Assembly (NCBI RefSeq): GCF_021650705.1
Contig: NZ_CP087138.1
Span: forward strand, 868,001 to 932,000
DNA length: 64,000 nucleotides
Origin: Pseudomonas sp. KNUC1026
Lineage (GTDB): Bacteria; Pseudomonadota; Gammaproteobacteria; Pseudomonadales; Pseudomonadaceae
Reading direction: 5' to 3'
Every line of letters begins with the position of its first letter. The first letter of the stretch is position 1. The position numbers and the translations under genes were made by a program. This document shows, one piece after another, positions 44,726 to 54,345 of the stretch. The notes under the pieces are model-generated. The model was not told where the DNA came from, did not search any database, and saw only the letters and a program-made list of their open reading frames with translations.

Positions 44726-45600
44726 GCGGCCTCCTTCGGGGCGCGGCTCTGCTGGCGCGCGGCGCGGACGGTGTTGTGCATCAGAAAGGCGATGGTCATC
44801 GGCCCGACGCCCCCAGGCACCGGGGTGATGGCGCCGGCTACAGCGCTGGCGGAGGCGAAATCCACATCGCCCACCAGCCGCGAGCGGCCGTGTTCTTCGA
44901 TGCGGTTGATGCCCACGTCGACCACCACCGCGCCGGGCTTGAGCCAACTGGCGTCGACCATGCACGGGCGGCCCACGGCGGCGACCACGATGTCGGCCTG
45001 GCGGCACAGTTCGGCTGCGTCGCGGCTGCGGCTGTGCAGCACGGTCACGCTGCAATCGGCCTCGAGCAGCAGCGCCGCCATCGGCTTGCCGACGATGTTG
45101 GAGCGGCCGATCACCACCGCATGCTTGCCGCGCAGCTCGCCCAGGGCCTGGTGCAACAGGTGCAGGCAGCCAGTGGGGGTGCAGGGGGTGAGCACGTCGC
45201 GGCCTTGATGCAGGCCGCCGACGTTCTCGGCATGAAAGCCGTCTACGTCCTTGGCCGGGCTGATCGCTTGCAGCGCGCGGGTTTCCTCGATGTGCGCCGG
45301 CAGCGGCAGTTGCAGGAGGATGCCGTGCACGCCCGGGTCGCGGTTGAGGCTGTGGATCAGCCCGAGCAGTTCGGCTTCGCCAGTGCTGGCGGGCAACCGG
45401 TGCTCAAGGGAGCGGATGCCGCACTCACCAGCACGCAGCACCTTGTTGCGTACGTACACCTCGCTGGCCGGGTCCTGGCCAACCAGAATCACCGCCAGCG
45501 CCGGCTGCACGCCCGCCTGGTTCAACTGCGCCACCTCAGCGCTCACCTGCTCCAGCACCTGGGCGGCAGCGGCTTTGCCGTCTATGACCATGGCGCTCAT
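44707..45600 (-). CDS. folD: Methylenetetrahydrofolate dehydrogenase / cyclohydrolase
   Basis: A 297-residue bifunctional FolD. Family landmarks are present: [14 protein letters not shown] holding the catalytic Lys, [22 protein letters not shown], and the NADP loop [14 protein letters not shown], with [10 protein letters not shown] near the C-terminus. It oxidises 5,10-methylene-tetrahydrofolate made by the Sox complex to 10-formyl-tetrahydrofolate. As an operon copy it is likely dedicated to this pathway; another housekeeping copy would be expected elsewhere. ATGA overlap with purU. Confidence 0.95.
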   Translation of the reverse strand: MSAMVIDGKAAAAQVLEQVSAEVAQLNQAGVQPALAVILVGQDPASEVYVRNKVLRAGECGIRSLEHRLPASTGEAELLGLIHSLNRDPGVHGILLQLPLPAHIEETRALQAISPAKDVDGFHAENVGGLHQGRDVLTPCTPTGCLHLLHQALGELRGKHAVVIGRSNIVGKPMAALLLEADCSVTVLHSRSRDAAELCRQADIVVAAVGRPCMVDASWLKPGAVVVDVGINRIEEHGRSRLVGDVDFASASAVAGAITPVPGGVGPMTIAFLMHNTVRAARQQSRAPKEAACLSIS

Positions 45601-46464
45601 TTGAACACCACCGTGCGGTCGTGGTTGAGGAACACCCGGTGCTGCAAGTGGAACTTCACCGCCCGCGACAGGGCGATGGTCTCGGTGTCGCGGCCGATGG
45701 CGACCAGCTCATCGGGCTGGGAGCTGTGGTCTACCCGCTGCACTTCCTGCTCGATGATCGGGCCTTCGTCGAGGTCTGAGGTGACGTAGTGCGCCGTGGC
45801 ACCGATCAGCTTCACGCCGCGCTCCCAGGCCTGGTGGTACGGCTTGGCGCCCTTGAACCCCGGCAGGAACGAGTGGTGGATGTTGATCGCGCGGCCGGCC
45901 AACTGGCGGCACAGGTCATCGGAGAGGATCTGCATGTAGCGCGCCAGCACCACCAGCTCGGTGCCGGTTTCTTCCACCAACTGCATCAGTGCCGCTTCCT
46001 GGGCAGGCTTGTTGTCCTTGTTCACCGGCAGGTAAACGAAGCGGATGCCCTCGCGCTCGGCCATCGGCCGCAGGTCCAGGTGATTGGACACGATCGCGGT
46101 GATGACCATCGCCATCTCGCCCTTGCCATGCCGGTACAGCAAATCGCGCAGGCAGTGGTCGAACTTGCTCACCATCAGCATTACCCGCAGCGGCTGGCCG
46201 GAGTCGAACAGCTCCCAGCTCATGCCGAAACGCACCGCCACGTCGGTGAAGCCTGCCTTGAGCACGCCAAGGTCGCCGTGTGTGCCGCTGTTGAAGCGAA
46301 ACACGGCGCGCATGAAGAAAGTGCCGTGGGCTTCGTCGTCGAACTGGGCCATTTCGCCGATGTAGCAGCCGGCCTCGGCGAGATGAAGAGGTGACGGCGG
46401 CGACGATGCCGGAGGTGGCGGGGCAACTGATCCTGAGAATGTACTCGGAGTGCGGGTGCGGCAT
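45597..46464 (-). CDS. purU: Formyltetrahydrofolate deformylase, frameshifted in the ACT domain
   Basis: PurU releases formate from 10-formyl-tetrahydrofolate. From ATG 46464 (behind GAGGAG) the ACT domain reads [16 protein letters not shown] and GIVAAVT; the frame then breaks at about 46380-46392 and continues as [17 protein letters not shown] to the end, with catalytic-site motifs [19 protein letters not shown] and [17 protein letters not shown] intact. It heads the operon purU-folD-soxBDAG. The break is probably one base gained or two lost, and looks like a sequencing error. Confidence 0.9.
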
Positions 46465-46544
46465 GGGGGCTCCTCGGTCGGCGACGGGCAGGTCATCACC
46501 GGGGCGGCGTTGGGGGTAAAGAAAACGGGGCTTAGATCCCTTTG

Positions 46545-46559
46545 GGAATAATTTATTCC
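46545..46559. promoter_or_regulatory. Palindrome GGAATAA-T-TTATTCC upstream of purU
   Basis: A perfect 7-1-7 inverted repeat lies about 80 bases before the purU start. A second, looser copy (GAAATAAAATTTC, about 46604-46616) follows in the same AT-rich stretch. They could be operators for the regulator of the purU-folD-sox operon. Confidence 0.55.
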
Positions 46560-46695
46560 TGTGGGTGCTTTTATAGGGGAATGGCTGAAGGCTGTCCACG
46601 CCTTTTGAAATAAAATTTCCTGAGAGGAAAACATGCTGGCGCATGCCTGCCGTCGGGGGTGAACGTACAAGGGAGGGGGATCGAGCAAGGAAGGT

Positions 46696-46716
46696 GCCGG
46701 GGCCAGCAGCCCCGGC
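46696..46716 (-). terminator. Intrinsic terminator of the small DUF465-like gene
   Basis: GCCGGGGC-CAGCA-GCCCCGGC, an 8-bp perfect stem, begins 12 bases beyond the stop of the minus-strand gene and is followed on that strand by ACCTTCCTTG, a modest T-rich tail. Confidence 0.65.
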
Positions 46717-46727
46717 GGCGGAGCGGG

Positions 46728-46984
46728 TCAGAAGTTTTCGCAGCCCCACGGCTGCCGGGGTAGTCCAACTGCTGGCTGATGCGGTCTTTGACCAGCAAGC
46801 GTTTTTCCTTGAGCTTGCGCACCACGTCATCGGCGGCTGCCTGCTCTTCGGCCTCCACCACCTGGCCGTCGATGTCCTGGTAGTCGCTCAGCAGCCTGGC
46901 CAGCACCGGGTCATCGCCGCTGCGCTGCACCACGCTTTCCTTGCTCACTCCCAGGTCCTCGAACAGATCGTGCTTGACGGGCAT
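46728..46984 (-). CDS. DUF465 / YdcH-like small protein, frameshifted near its end
   Basis: The protein starts MPVKHDLFEDLGVSKE, has an acidic middle and the DUF465-type helix LKEKRLLVKDRISQQL. At about 46757 a C run (coding strand TACCCC) is one base short; with it restored the protein ends YPRQPWGCENF and stops at 46728, about 85 residues. Without it the frame runs on for some 25 unrelated residues. Function unknown; a coiled cytoplasmic protein. Confidence 0.72.
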
Positions 46985-47137
46985 GTCGTCACCTCTTTGG
47001 CTCATGGAAAATCTCAGGATAGCCCTGATTCCTGCCTTCGACCCCGCGGCGGGGCGGGTTCGTTCCCCTGCGATTGTGTATGCTTGACCGCCGGTAGCCC
47101 TGGAGCTACTTCCCCCCGCCGTGCCAAGGAGCCCCGC

Positions 47138-47503
47138 ATGCCGCACTTGCATCTGGAATACACCGCGAACCTGCCCGACATCGCCCCGGACAAGCTGCTG
47201 CTGCGCCTGAACCATGCGCTGATGGCCAGCGGGGAGTTCGCTCACGAAGTGGACATCAAGGCCCGCGCCACGCGCCTGGAAACCTTCAGGGTAGGCACCT
47301 CGCCGGCCGAGCGCGGCTTTGTGTTCATCCGCCTGGCGATCCTCGCCGGGCGTTCGGCCGAGACCAAGAAGCGCCTGTCGGCCAGCCTGATGGAAGTGCT
47401 GGGCGAGGCCGGGCCGTGGCCGGCGGGGCTGGACGTGCAACTGGGCGTCGAGATCGCCGACATGGACCGGGACAGCTACGGCAAAGTCCGGCTAGCAGGC
47501 TGA
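47138..47503 (+). CDS. 5-carboxymethyl-2-hydroxymuconate isomerase family (HpaF-like)
   Basis: A 121-residue tautomerase-superfamily protein beginning MPHLHLEYTANLPD; after methionine removal the catalytic amino-terminal proline is exposed. The ending IADMDRDSYGKVRLAG matches CHMI (HpaF), which isomerises the homoprotocatechuate ring-cleavage product. It has an AAGGAG ribosome site. No other homoprotocatechuate genes are adjacent, so in this place it may be a stray or serve another pathway. Confidence 0.88.
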   Translation: MPHLHLEYTANLPDIAPDKLLLRLNHALMASGEFAHEVDIKARATRLETFRVGTSPAERGFVFIRLAILAGRSAETKKRLSASLMEVLGEAGPWPAGLDVQLGVEIADMDRDSYGKVRLAG

Positions 47504-47513
47504 GGGGCGCACG

Positions 47514-48074
47514 ATGCAACGGATGTTTCTCGGGCTTGCCGGCCTGCTGCTGAGCAGCGCCGCACTGGCCTTCACCCCCGCGCCCTGACGCCCTGGCAGG
47601 CGCAGCGCGTCGACGGCATGGACGCGCTCGACCCTTCCCAGCCCTACAGCAACGATGACCTGGGCTTCACCCTGGCCAACCTGCCGGGGCCGGTCTACCA
47701 GGGCAACGGCACCGACGATGGTGTGCTGGTGCTGTTGGGCGACAACCGCACCTTGACCTTCACCGCAGCGTACGCGGTCGATGACACCTCGACCGACGAG
47801 GCGATGACCACCGAGCTCGACTACGGCACCCACAGCAAGGACGCCAGGCGCGAACCAGCTACTTTGGGCGGCGAGAAGGCCGAGCAAGCGCAATGGCGCG
47901 ACGGCGACGACCTGGTGTTGCTGCTGGTGCGCTACCGCCCGGACGGCCAGGACGATGGCGTGATCTACAGCGCGATGCTGCACACCACACCGGCGCATCA
48001 GCAGGAGGATGTTCAGGCGTTCCAGGCGCTGCTCAAGGGGTTTCGACACGGTCGAGTTGCCGCACAACGGCTGA
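47514..48074 (+). CDS. Hypothetical exported protein, two frameshifts
   Basis: From ATG 47514 (behind GAGGGG) a signal peptide (LGLAGLLLSSAALAFTP) is read, then the frame stops at once at TGA 47587 because a C run near 47575 is one base short. The next frame continues as LTPWQAQRVDGMDALDPS and stays open until near 48050, where an extra T shifts it again to end ...VELPHNG at 48074. Total length is a multiple of three (186 residues), so the two shifts cancel. No family recognised; mature protein is acidic and probably periplasmic. Confidence 0.65.
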
Positions 48075-48828
48075 TCAGGCCGAGGCTTCGCGCAGCAGGT
48101 GTCCATGATCCAGCCGTGCCGCCCACGCAGGCGCGGCGGGTGGCGGCGATGCGTGGCCCCACCTCGGCCAGCGGGCCGGCGATCAGGGCCTGCTGCGGCA
48201 AGCCCAGGTACGCCCCCAGTAAATGTGAAGCTTGGCGCGTTCAAACCCAGGAAGCTGTCCTGGGCGTCGAGCATCACCACGACGCTTTCAGCGTCTGCCG
48301 GCAGGCCCAGCGCCAGGCGGCGGCCAGTGGTCAGCAGCACGCTGCCGGCGATCTCGTTCAGGGCGACCCGGTGCGCGGCGCACAGCGCCTGCACGCTGCT
48401 GATGCCAGGTATCACTTCGTAAACCAGCGCGATGCGCCCAGCCCGGGCGATGGCCTGGGCGATGCGCAGGCTGCTGCTCCGCAGGGCCGGGTCGCCCGGA
48501 CACCAGCAGCGCAGCGGTTTCGCCATCGTTCACCTGTTCGCTCAGCAACTGTTCCAGCAGGGCCTGTTCGCCGGCATCCAACTCATCGACCGAACGCCCG
48601 ATAGTCCGCCTTCACCTCACGCTGAGGATGCTGCGCCTCGGCCAGCCGGTAAGTGCCTTCCGGCACATGCGCCGCCAGCAGCACCTGGCGGCTGGCGAGC
48701 AACTGCGCCTTGGCCGGGCCTTTGTCCAGCAGCAGAAACACATCGGTGCGCCGCAACGCCGCCACGGCCTGGAGTGTGAGGTGCTCAGGCGCGCCGGCAC
48801 CGATGCCGATGAGCAGGAGGGTCTTCAT
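48075..48828 (-). CDS. cobF: Precorrin-6A synthase (deacetylating), with several frameshifts
   Basis: The start MKTLLLIGIGAGAPEHLTLQAV is the SAM-methyltransferase opening of CobF, and pieces in three frames continue the family sequence: ELDAGEQALLEQLL, GDPALRSSSLRIAQAIARAG, VYEVIPGISSVQALCAAHRV, LPQQALIAGPLAEVGPRIAA and the end LLREASA, stopping at 48075. CobF removes the C-20 acetyl and methylates C-1 in aerobic cobalamin synthesis. At least four frame changes (about 48590, 48500, 48225, 48130-48090) are needed. Either a pseudogene or, more likely, poor sequence. It converges directly on the preceding gene. Confidence 0.82.
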
Positions 48829-48909
48829 GAGGTGGGGTGCCGTTTCGGAGTGGGCAGGTGCGAAGCTTACGCCTTGCACGCCGCCCATTGCACGGCGCCC
48901 GTTGCACGG

Positions 48910-49033
48910 CGCGCGGCAAGCCGCCCTCCCACTTTTGAAATGCTCAGGTGAGTGATCAATGAAGTGGAGGGCGCCGCCCTCCGACCCGGGTGCTTGGCGC
49001 AGATCACTCAGTGGGAGGGCGGCTTGCCGCGCG
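48910..49033. repeat. REPIN with nested inverted repeats
   Basis: A 23-base arm at 48910-48932 (core GCGGCAAGCCGCCCTCCC) is exactly inverted at 49011-49033. Inside it, TGAGTGATC (about 48949) pairs with GATCACTCA (about 49002), and GGAGGGCG-C-CGCCCTCC (about 48966-48982) forms a hairpin at the centre. The whole could fold into one long stem with a stable tip. Confidence 0.88.
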
Positions 49034-49059
49034 ACGCGTTGATCGCTAGGTCGGCGAAT

Positions 49060-49472
49060 TTAGCCAGGTTGATGAACCGTCCAATCGACCACGCGTAAAC
49101 CAGGTACGCGCTTGAATTTACGAACGTTGTTAGTCACGACCGTCAAGCCCAAAGATCTGGCATGACCAGCAATCATGTTGTCGAACGGGCCTATGGGTGT
49201 GCCAGCTTTCGCTAACTCTGCACGAAGCTGGCCGCTATGGCTGGCTGCGTGTCATCAAAGCTCAAGACCTCGAGCCGCGCTGCAAGGCCTTCGACAACCG
49301 CGAGGTTGCGCACAGGCAACTGAGACTTTTCGGCGCCGTAGAACAACTCCATCAGGGTGACGCTGCTGATGCACAGCTGCCCATGATGCTGATTGAAAAG
49401 CGCCCTCACGTGTTCCGGTTTGTTTTTGATGGTGAAAATGCAGATGTTGGTATCGAGCATGAACTTAAGCAT
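49060..49472 (-). CDS. vapC: VapC-type PIN-domain toxin, frameshifted
   Basis: PIN-domain endonuclease of the VapC (tRNA-fMet cleaving) group: MLKFMLDTNICIFTIKN with the first catalytic Asp, VTLMELFYGAE, then after a frame change near 49250 GQLRAELAKAG, PFDNMIAGHARSLGL and TVVTNNVRKFKRVPGL with the remaining acidic residues, ending at 49060. Restoring one base gives 137 residues. Its ATG overlaps the vapB stop (TGATG). Lower GC than its neighbours is typical of a mobile toxin-antitoxin pair. Confidence 0.85.
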
Positions 49473-49701
49473 CAGAATGCTTCACGCTCTTGCATGGCAG
49501 GCTGCTCACGGCTTTCCATGAAATCAAGACTTACAACGGGCTCCTGAACCACAGGTCCCAGCTTTCACCGGCAGGAGTCAAGATCCTCGTACGCCCGATT
49601 GCAACGATGTCTACGCGCTTGACGTCTTCTGGCAATGCCGCTGCCTTGGGCAGGCGAACGGCTTGGCTTCTATTACTGATGAATACGGCGCCTTGTTCCA
49701 T
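49472..49701 (-). CDS. vapB: VapB-type antitoxin, frameshifted
   Basis: The antitoxin opens MEQGAVFISNRSQAVRLPKA, the AbrB/SpoVT-like swapped-hairpin motif of VapB. After ESWDLWF a base is missing (about 49549); the restored sequence continues QEPVVSLDFMESREQPAM and stops at 49472, 76 residues, the usual VapB length. It binds its own promoter and neutralises VapC. The upstream gap to 49785 has no other gene. Confidence 0.85.
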
Positions 49702-49785
49702 TGTGCATTCCCTCGAACCTATTTATAGCCACAATGATCGAAGGCGTTGGTGGATATGTCAATGCCATATCCACTGCTTTGCCAA

Positions 49786-51060
49786 TCAATACCTCGGCTT
49801 CACCTGCACCCAATCCGGCTTGTACTTGCGCATCTGCCGCACATCATCACGCGAGGTGATGCCGCAGCGCAGGTACTGCTCATGCAGCTTGGCCAGTTGC
49901 TCATGGTCCAGCTCCAGCCCAAGCCCCGGGGTGCTGCTGATCTTCACCGCGCCGCCGACGATCGGCAGCTTGCCGCCCTTGATCACTTCCTCGTCCGGCT
50001 CCTGCCAGGGGTAGTGGGTGTCGCAGGCGTAGTCCAGGTTCGGTGAAGCGGCTGCCACGTGGGCCATGGCCATCAGGCTGATGCCCAGGTGCGAGTTCGA
50101 ATGCATGGATACGCCCAGCCCCCAGGTATGGCACATGTGCGCCAGCACCTGTGTGGCGCGCAGGCCACCCCAGTAGTGGTGGTCGGCGAGCACGATCTGC
50201 ACGCTGTTGAGCTCGACGCTGCGGCGGAACTCGTCGAAGTCGGTCACCACCATATTGGTCGCCAGCGGCAGGCCTGTACGCTTGTGCAGCTCGGCCATGC
50301 CATCCAGCCCCGGGCAGGGATCTTCGTAATACTGCAACGCATCACCGAGCACCTCGGCCATGCGCACCGAAGTCTCCAGCGACCAGTTGCCGTTGGGGTC
50401 GATGCGCAGCGGGGTCTCGGGGAAGGCCTTGTGCAGCGCCTTGATGCAGTTCACCTCATGTTCGGGGTCAAGCGCGCCGGCCTTGAGCTTGATGCTCTTG
50501 AAGCCGTACTGGTCGATCATGCGCCGGGCCTGTTCGACGATCTGCTGCTCATTGAGCGCCTCGCCCCAGCGGTCGGCCGGGTAGGGCGCAGCCGATGTGC
50601 TCGGCGACTCGAAAAACAGGTACGCCGAGGACGGCACCTCGTCGCGGGCCTTGCCGCCGAGCAGGTCCACCAGCGGCACGTTCAGCGCATGGGCCTGCAG
50701 GTCGAGAAAGGCCACCTCGAAAGCTGCGTAGGCATTGCTCACCGCCTTGCTCGCGTGCGAGCCGGGGGCCAGTTCGGCACCGGCCACGCTCTGCGGTTTG
50801 TGCTGAGCGACTGCGGCCTGCACCACGGTGCGCAGCTGGTTGAGATTGAACGGGTCCAGCCCGATCAACTGATCCTTCACCGCGTTCTGAATCGCCAAAG
50901 CCGGCGCATCACCGTAGCTTTCGCCCAGGCCGATGTAGCCGTTGTCGCTCTCGATCTCGATGATCGAGCGCAGCGCGTAGGGCTCATGGATGCCACTGGC
51001 GTTGAGCAGCGGGGCATCGCGGAAGGCAATAGGGGTGACGGTAACGCGGGTGATTTTCAT
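49786..51060 (-). CDS. Glucarate dehydratase family enolase-superfamily enzyme
   Basis: A 424-residue member of the glucarate dehydratase group: KxK base in SIKLKAG, metal ligands in LRIDPNGNWS and YYEDPCPG, Asp in LADHHYWGG and the general-acid histidine in GVSMHSNSHLGISL. Those catalytic positions are all kept, so an active acid-sugar dehydratase is likely. ATG 51060 (MKITRVTVTPIAF) is the family start. It is divergent from a LysR gene 101 bases away, its likely regulator. Exact sugar acid is not determined. Confidence 0.9.
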   Translation of the reverse strand: MKITRVTVTPIAFRDAPLLNASGIHEPYALRSIIEIESDNGYIGLGESYGDAPALAIQNAVKDQLIGLDPFNLNQLRTVVQAAVAQHKPQSVAGAELAPGSHASKAVSNAYAAFEVAFLDLQAHALNVPLVDLLGGKARDEVPSSAYLFFESPSTSAAPYPADRWGEALNEQQIVEQARRMIDQYGFKSIKLKAGALDPEHEVNCIKALHKAFPETPLRIDPNGNWSLETSVRMAEVLGDALQYYEDPCPGLDGMAELHKRTGLPLATNMVVTDFDEFRRSVELNSVQIVLADHHYWGGLRATQVLAHMCHTWGLGVSMHSNSHLGISLMAMAHVAAASPNLDYACDTHYPWQEPDEEVIKGGKLPIVGGAVKISSTPGLGLELDHEQLAKLHEQYLRCGITSRDDVRQMRKYKPDWVQVKPRY

Positions 51061-51161
51061 CGAAGGCTCCGGCAATTGTTGTTCTATGCCGGCGAGCATG
51101 GACGCCTGGATTGATCGCGTCTATTTCAGTTAGGCATGCAATTGATACCTGGATTGAATCA

Positions 51162-52065
51162 GTGTTCGAGCTCTCCCAACTGCGTTGTTTCACCACCGTC
51201 GCCACAGAACTCAACTTCCGCCGCGCAGCCGAGCGGCTGAACATGACTCAGCCACCGCTCACCCGGCAGATCCAGTTGCTCGAACACCAGATCGGCGCAG
51301 CGCTGTTCACCCGCAACACCCGCAGCGTGCGCCTGACCGCCGCCGGCCGGGCGTTCTTCCTGGAAGCGCGAGAGCCTGCTGGCCCAGGCCGAGATGGCCG
51401 CGCAGTCGGCGCGGCGTTTCGCCCAGGGCGACATCGGCTCGGTGGCCATCAGCTTCGTCGGCAGCGCCCGTGTACGTAGTTTTTGCCCAAGGTGGTGGCG
51501 CACGCTCGTGAGCGCCAACCCAACGTGCACATCGCGCTGCTGGAAATGAACACCGCCCAGCAGCACGAAGCGCTGCGTGCCGGCCGCATCGACCTGGGCA
51601 TCGTGCGCTCGCCCTTGCAAGAGCCGGGCGTGTGCGGCGAGCGCCTGGTGCGCGAGCCCTTCGTGCTGGCGTTACCACGCGTGCACCCCGGCCGATGCCG
51701 ATGAAATCGGCGTGCAGGCGCTGGAGGCGCAACCCCTTCCGATGTACTCGCACGACGCCTACGCGCCGTTCAACGAGCTGCTCACCGGCATGTTCCGCTC
51801 CGCCGGCGTGGCGCCTGCCTACGTACAGTGGCTGGGCTCTTCGCTGACGATGCTGGCGCTGGCGAACGCGGGCCTGGGCCTGGCCCTGGTGCCGCGCTGT
51901 GCGACCAACGTGGCGTTCCGCGAAGTGGTGTTTCGCGACATCATGCTGGAGGCAGGGTGTGCAGCGAGCTGCACCTGATCTGGCGCGACGACAACGACAA
52001 CCCGGCCATGCGGCTCGCCGTCGGAGGCGATTCGAGACAGTTTCCAGCCAGGCGGTGAGCGTTAA
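51162..52065 (+). CDS. LysR family regulator with several frameshifts
   Basis: From GTG 51162 the helix-turn-helix reads FELSQLRCFTTVATELNFRR and MTQPPLTRQIQLLE. The effector domain is split among frames but continuous in content: LLAQAEMAAQSARRFAQGD, FLPKVVAHARERQPNVHIAL, IGVQALEAQPLPMYSHDA, SSLTMLALANAGLGLALVP and finally EAIRDSFQPGGER to TAA 52063-52065. Frame changes lie near 51370, 51470, 51683, 51955 and 52020. Probably regulates the divergent dehydratase. Damage pattern is like sequencing error, not decay. Confidence 0.82.
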
Positions 52066-52095
52066 AAGTGCAGCGCTCAGCTAAAATGCCCCTTT

Positions 52096-52116
52096 TGCCG
52101 GCTAGCCGGCATTTTT
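52096..52116 (+). terminator. Rho-independent terminator after the LysR gene
   Basis: TGCCGGC-TA-GCCGGCA followed directly by TTTTT is a textbook intrinsic terminator. It ends 31 bases before the start of the Aer-like receptor gene. Confidence 0.88.
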
Positions 52117-52147
52117 CGAAGGCCTTTTTTGCAAGGAAGCTCTGACC

Positions 52148-53738
52148 ATGCGTACCAACCTGCCCGTCACCGATCAGGAGCGTACCTTCCACGCCGTACA
52201 GCGGTCGATCTCCACCACTGAGCCCCGACAGCCGCATCACCTTCTGCAACGACGCCTTCGTGACCCTGAGCGGCTTCACCTACGAAGAGCTGCTCGGCCA
52301 GCCGCACAACATCGTGCGCCACCCCGACATGCCCGCTTCGGTCTTCGAGCACATGTGGAGCACCCTCAAAGAAGGCAAACCGTGGATGGGCGTGGTGAAG
52401 AACCGCGCCAAGAACGGCGATTACTACTGGGTCAACGCCTACGTCACCGCTATCTACGAGCACGGCCGCATCGCCGGGTTCGAGTCGGTGCGCACCCTGC
52501 CCAGCCGCGACCAGGTGCGCCGCGCCACGGCACTTTGCGCTCGGCTGCGCGCCGGCAAAGGCGCAGCGGCAGCCCCGGCGCGCCTGGGCCACGGCCTTGC
52601 CGCCAGCGCCCCGTACCTGGCCACCGCTGCCGGCAGCCCTGGCCCGGTTGCGCCTGGCTGCCGCCGGCGGCGACACTCGGGCTCACCTTGCTGGGCGTGG
52701 CCGGTTGCGCCCGCGCTGCGCTGTTCCTCCCAGGGCCGCGCCGCGCGCGCCGCAGCCTGGCCGACCACCCCAAGGCGTTCACCAGCCCGCTGGTGGCGTT
52801 GACCTACAGCGACCAGCCCGGCGCCCAGGCGCAGCTGGACCTCGCCCTGTTCAGCGAAGAGGCCGGCTTGCAAACCGCGCTCACGCGCCTGGTGGACGCC
52901 GGCGAGAACGTGCGCCAGCGCGCCGCCGAGTCGTCGAAGCTCTTCCGGCAGCCAGGCCCCAGGCGCTGGAGCGCCAGCGCGGCGAAACCGATCAGTCACC
53001 GCCACCGCCGTCGCCGAAATGGCCGCCACCATTCAGGAAGTCGCACAGAACGTGCAGGCCACCGCCTCCGCCGCCACCGACGCCGACCGCCTGGCCCGCG
53101 CAACGGCAGTGGCCTTGCCAGCGAAAGCCTCGGCGCGATGCAGCAGATGGCCGAATCGGTGAGTGACATCGGCCAGGCGGTCGACGCCCTGGCCGAGCAG
53201 ACGCCAGAGCGTCGGCAGCGTGGCCGACGTGATCACCGGCATGGCTGAGCAAACCAACCTGCTGGCCCTCAACGCCGCTATCGAAGCCGCGCGGGCCGGC
53301 GAGCAGGGCAGGGGCTTTGCAGTGGCGGCCGACGAGGTGCGCCAGCTGGCCTTGCGCACGCGCAGCTCGACCGAGCAGATCCACCAGATCATCACCAGCC
53401 TTCAGGAAGGCGCCGACCGCGCGGTGGCCGCTGCCGGGCGCGGTGAGCAGATCTCCAGCCAGAGCATGCGCAGCGTCGAAGCGGTCGAGCGTGCGCTGGA
53501 CGGCATCACCGAGGCCCGCTGGCCCGCATGGCCGCCATGAGCGGGCAGATGGCCACCAGCCTGCGAACAGCAAAGCCACGTGGCCGAAGACATCAACCAG
53601 CAGATCGCCCGCATCGCCCAGCTGTGCGACGACAGCGCCAACCAGGCGCGCGGCAACGGCGCGCGCATCAGTGAGGAGCTGGAGCGCGGTCTATGGCCGG
53701 TTACCTGCACAGGCCTGGCCGAGCGCTTCAGCCGTTGA
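52148..53738 (+). CDS. aer: Aer-like PAS methyl-accepting receptor, with several frameshifts
   Basis: The protein opens [14 protein letters not shown] and a PAS domain ([20 protein letters not shown], then [17 protein letters not shown] and [17 protein letters not shown]) typical of aerotaxis receptors that hold FAD. A membrane hairpin and the signalling hairpin [33 protein letters not shown] follow, ending AERFSR at 53738. Frame changes are needed near 52215, 52660, 52945, 53100, 53205, 53520, 53570 and 53690. Ribosome site GCAAGGAAG. An intact gene in the organism is likely; here it is unreadable as one frame. Confidence 0.82.
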
Positions 53739-53765
53739 AGCCTTGGCCTGATCACGGGAGGGATA

Positions 53766-54345
53766 ATGGCGCGGGTGTGCTGTGAACGCTGCGGGCGGCC
53801 CGAGGGGCACTGCCTGTGCGGGTTGATCCCGCATCTTCAAAGCCGCACGCGGGTGCTGGTGTTGCAGCACCCAAGCGAAGCGGGTCACGCGCTCAACACG
53901 GCGCGCCTGGCGGTGCTGGGTTGGCCAATGCCGAGCTTGTGGTAGGCGAGCGTTTCGAGCCTTCACTGTGGCAGCGGCCGGGTTACCGGGCGTGCCTGTT
54001 GTTCCTGGCGAGCCAGAGCCTTGCACCGAAGCCGATGAACGCCCTCGGCTGCTGATCGTGCCCGACGGCACCTGGCGCAAGGCGCGCTCGCCGCTGCACC
54101 TGAACCCCGAGCTGGCAGCGCTGCCGCGGGTCAGCCTCAGCGCTGGCGGCCCGTCCAGACTACCGTTCGCGCAAGGCGCCGGGGCCGGCGCGCTGGCCAC
54201 CGTCGAGGCCATCGTGCAAGCCCTGGAGCAACTGGAGGCACCGGCACAGTTCAGCGACCTGCTCAAGCCTTTCGATGCGCTGATCGAAGGGCAGATTCGC
54301 GCGATGGGTGCCGAGACCTACGCGCGTAACCATCAGCGCCAGTGA
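53766..54345 (+). CDS. DTW domain tRNA aminocarboxypropyltransferase family, two frameshifts
   Basis: A TapT/DTW-domain protein: zinc-knuckle start [34 protein letters not shown], and the D-x-T-W motif in [14 protein letters not shown]. Enzymes of the family add an aminocarboxypropyl group to tRNA uridine (acp3U). Frame changes near 53925 and 53998, each one base short, bring back a 193-residue protein ending at 54345. It starts 27 bases after aer and overlaps the converging HAD gene by 13 bases. Confidence 0.85.

Noticed and set aside
48075-48828. cobF as a decayed pseudogene
   Set aside because: All family segments are present in order and the breaks are single-base; the same pattern hits unrelated neighbours, so sequence error is more likely. 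Not strictly excluded.
48900-49710. A genomic island or prophage boundary at vapBC
   Set aside because: No integrase, tRNA, attachment repeat or phage gene is found on either side.
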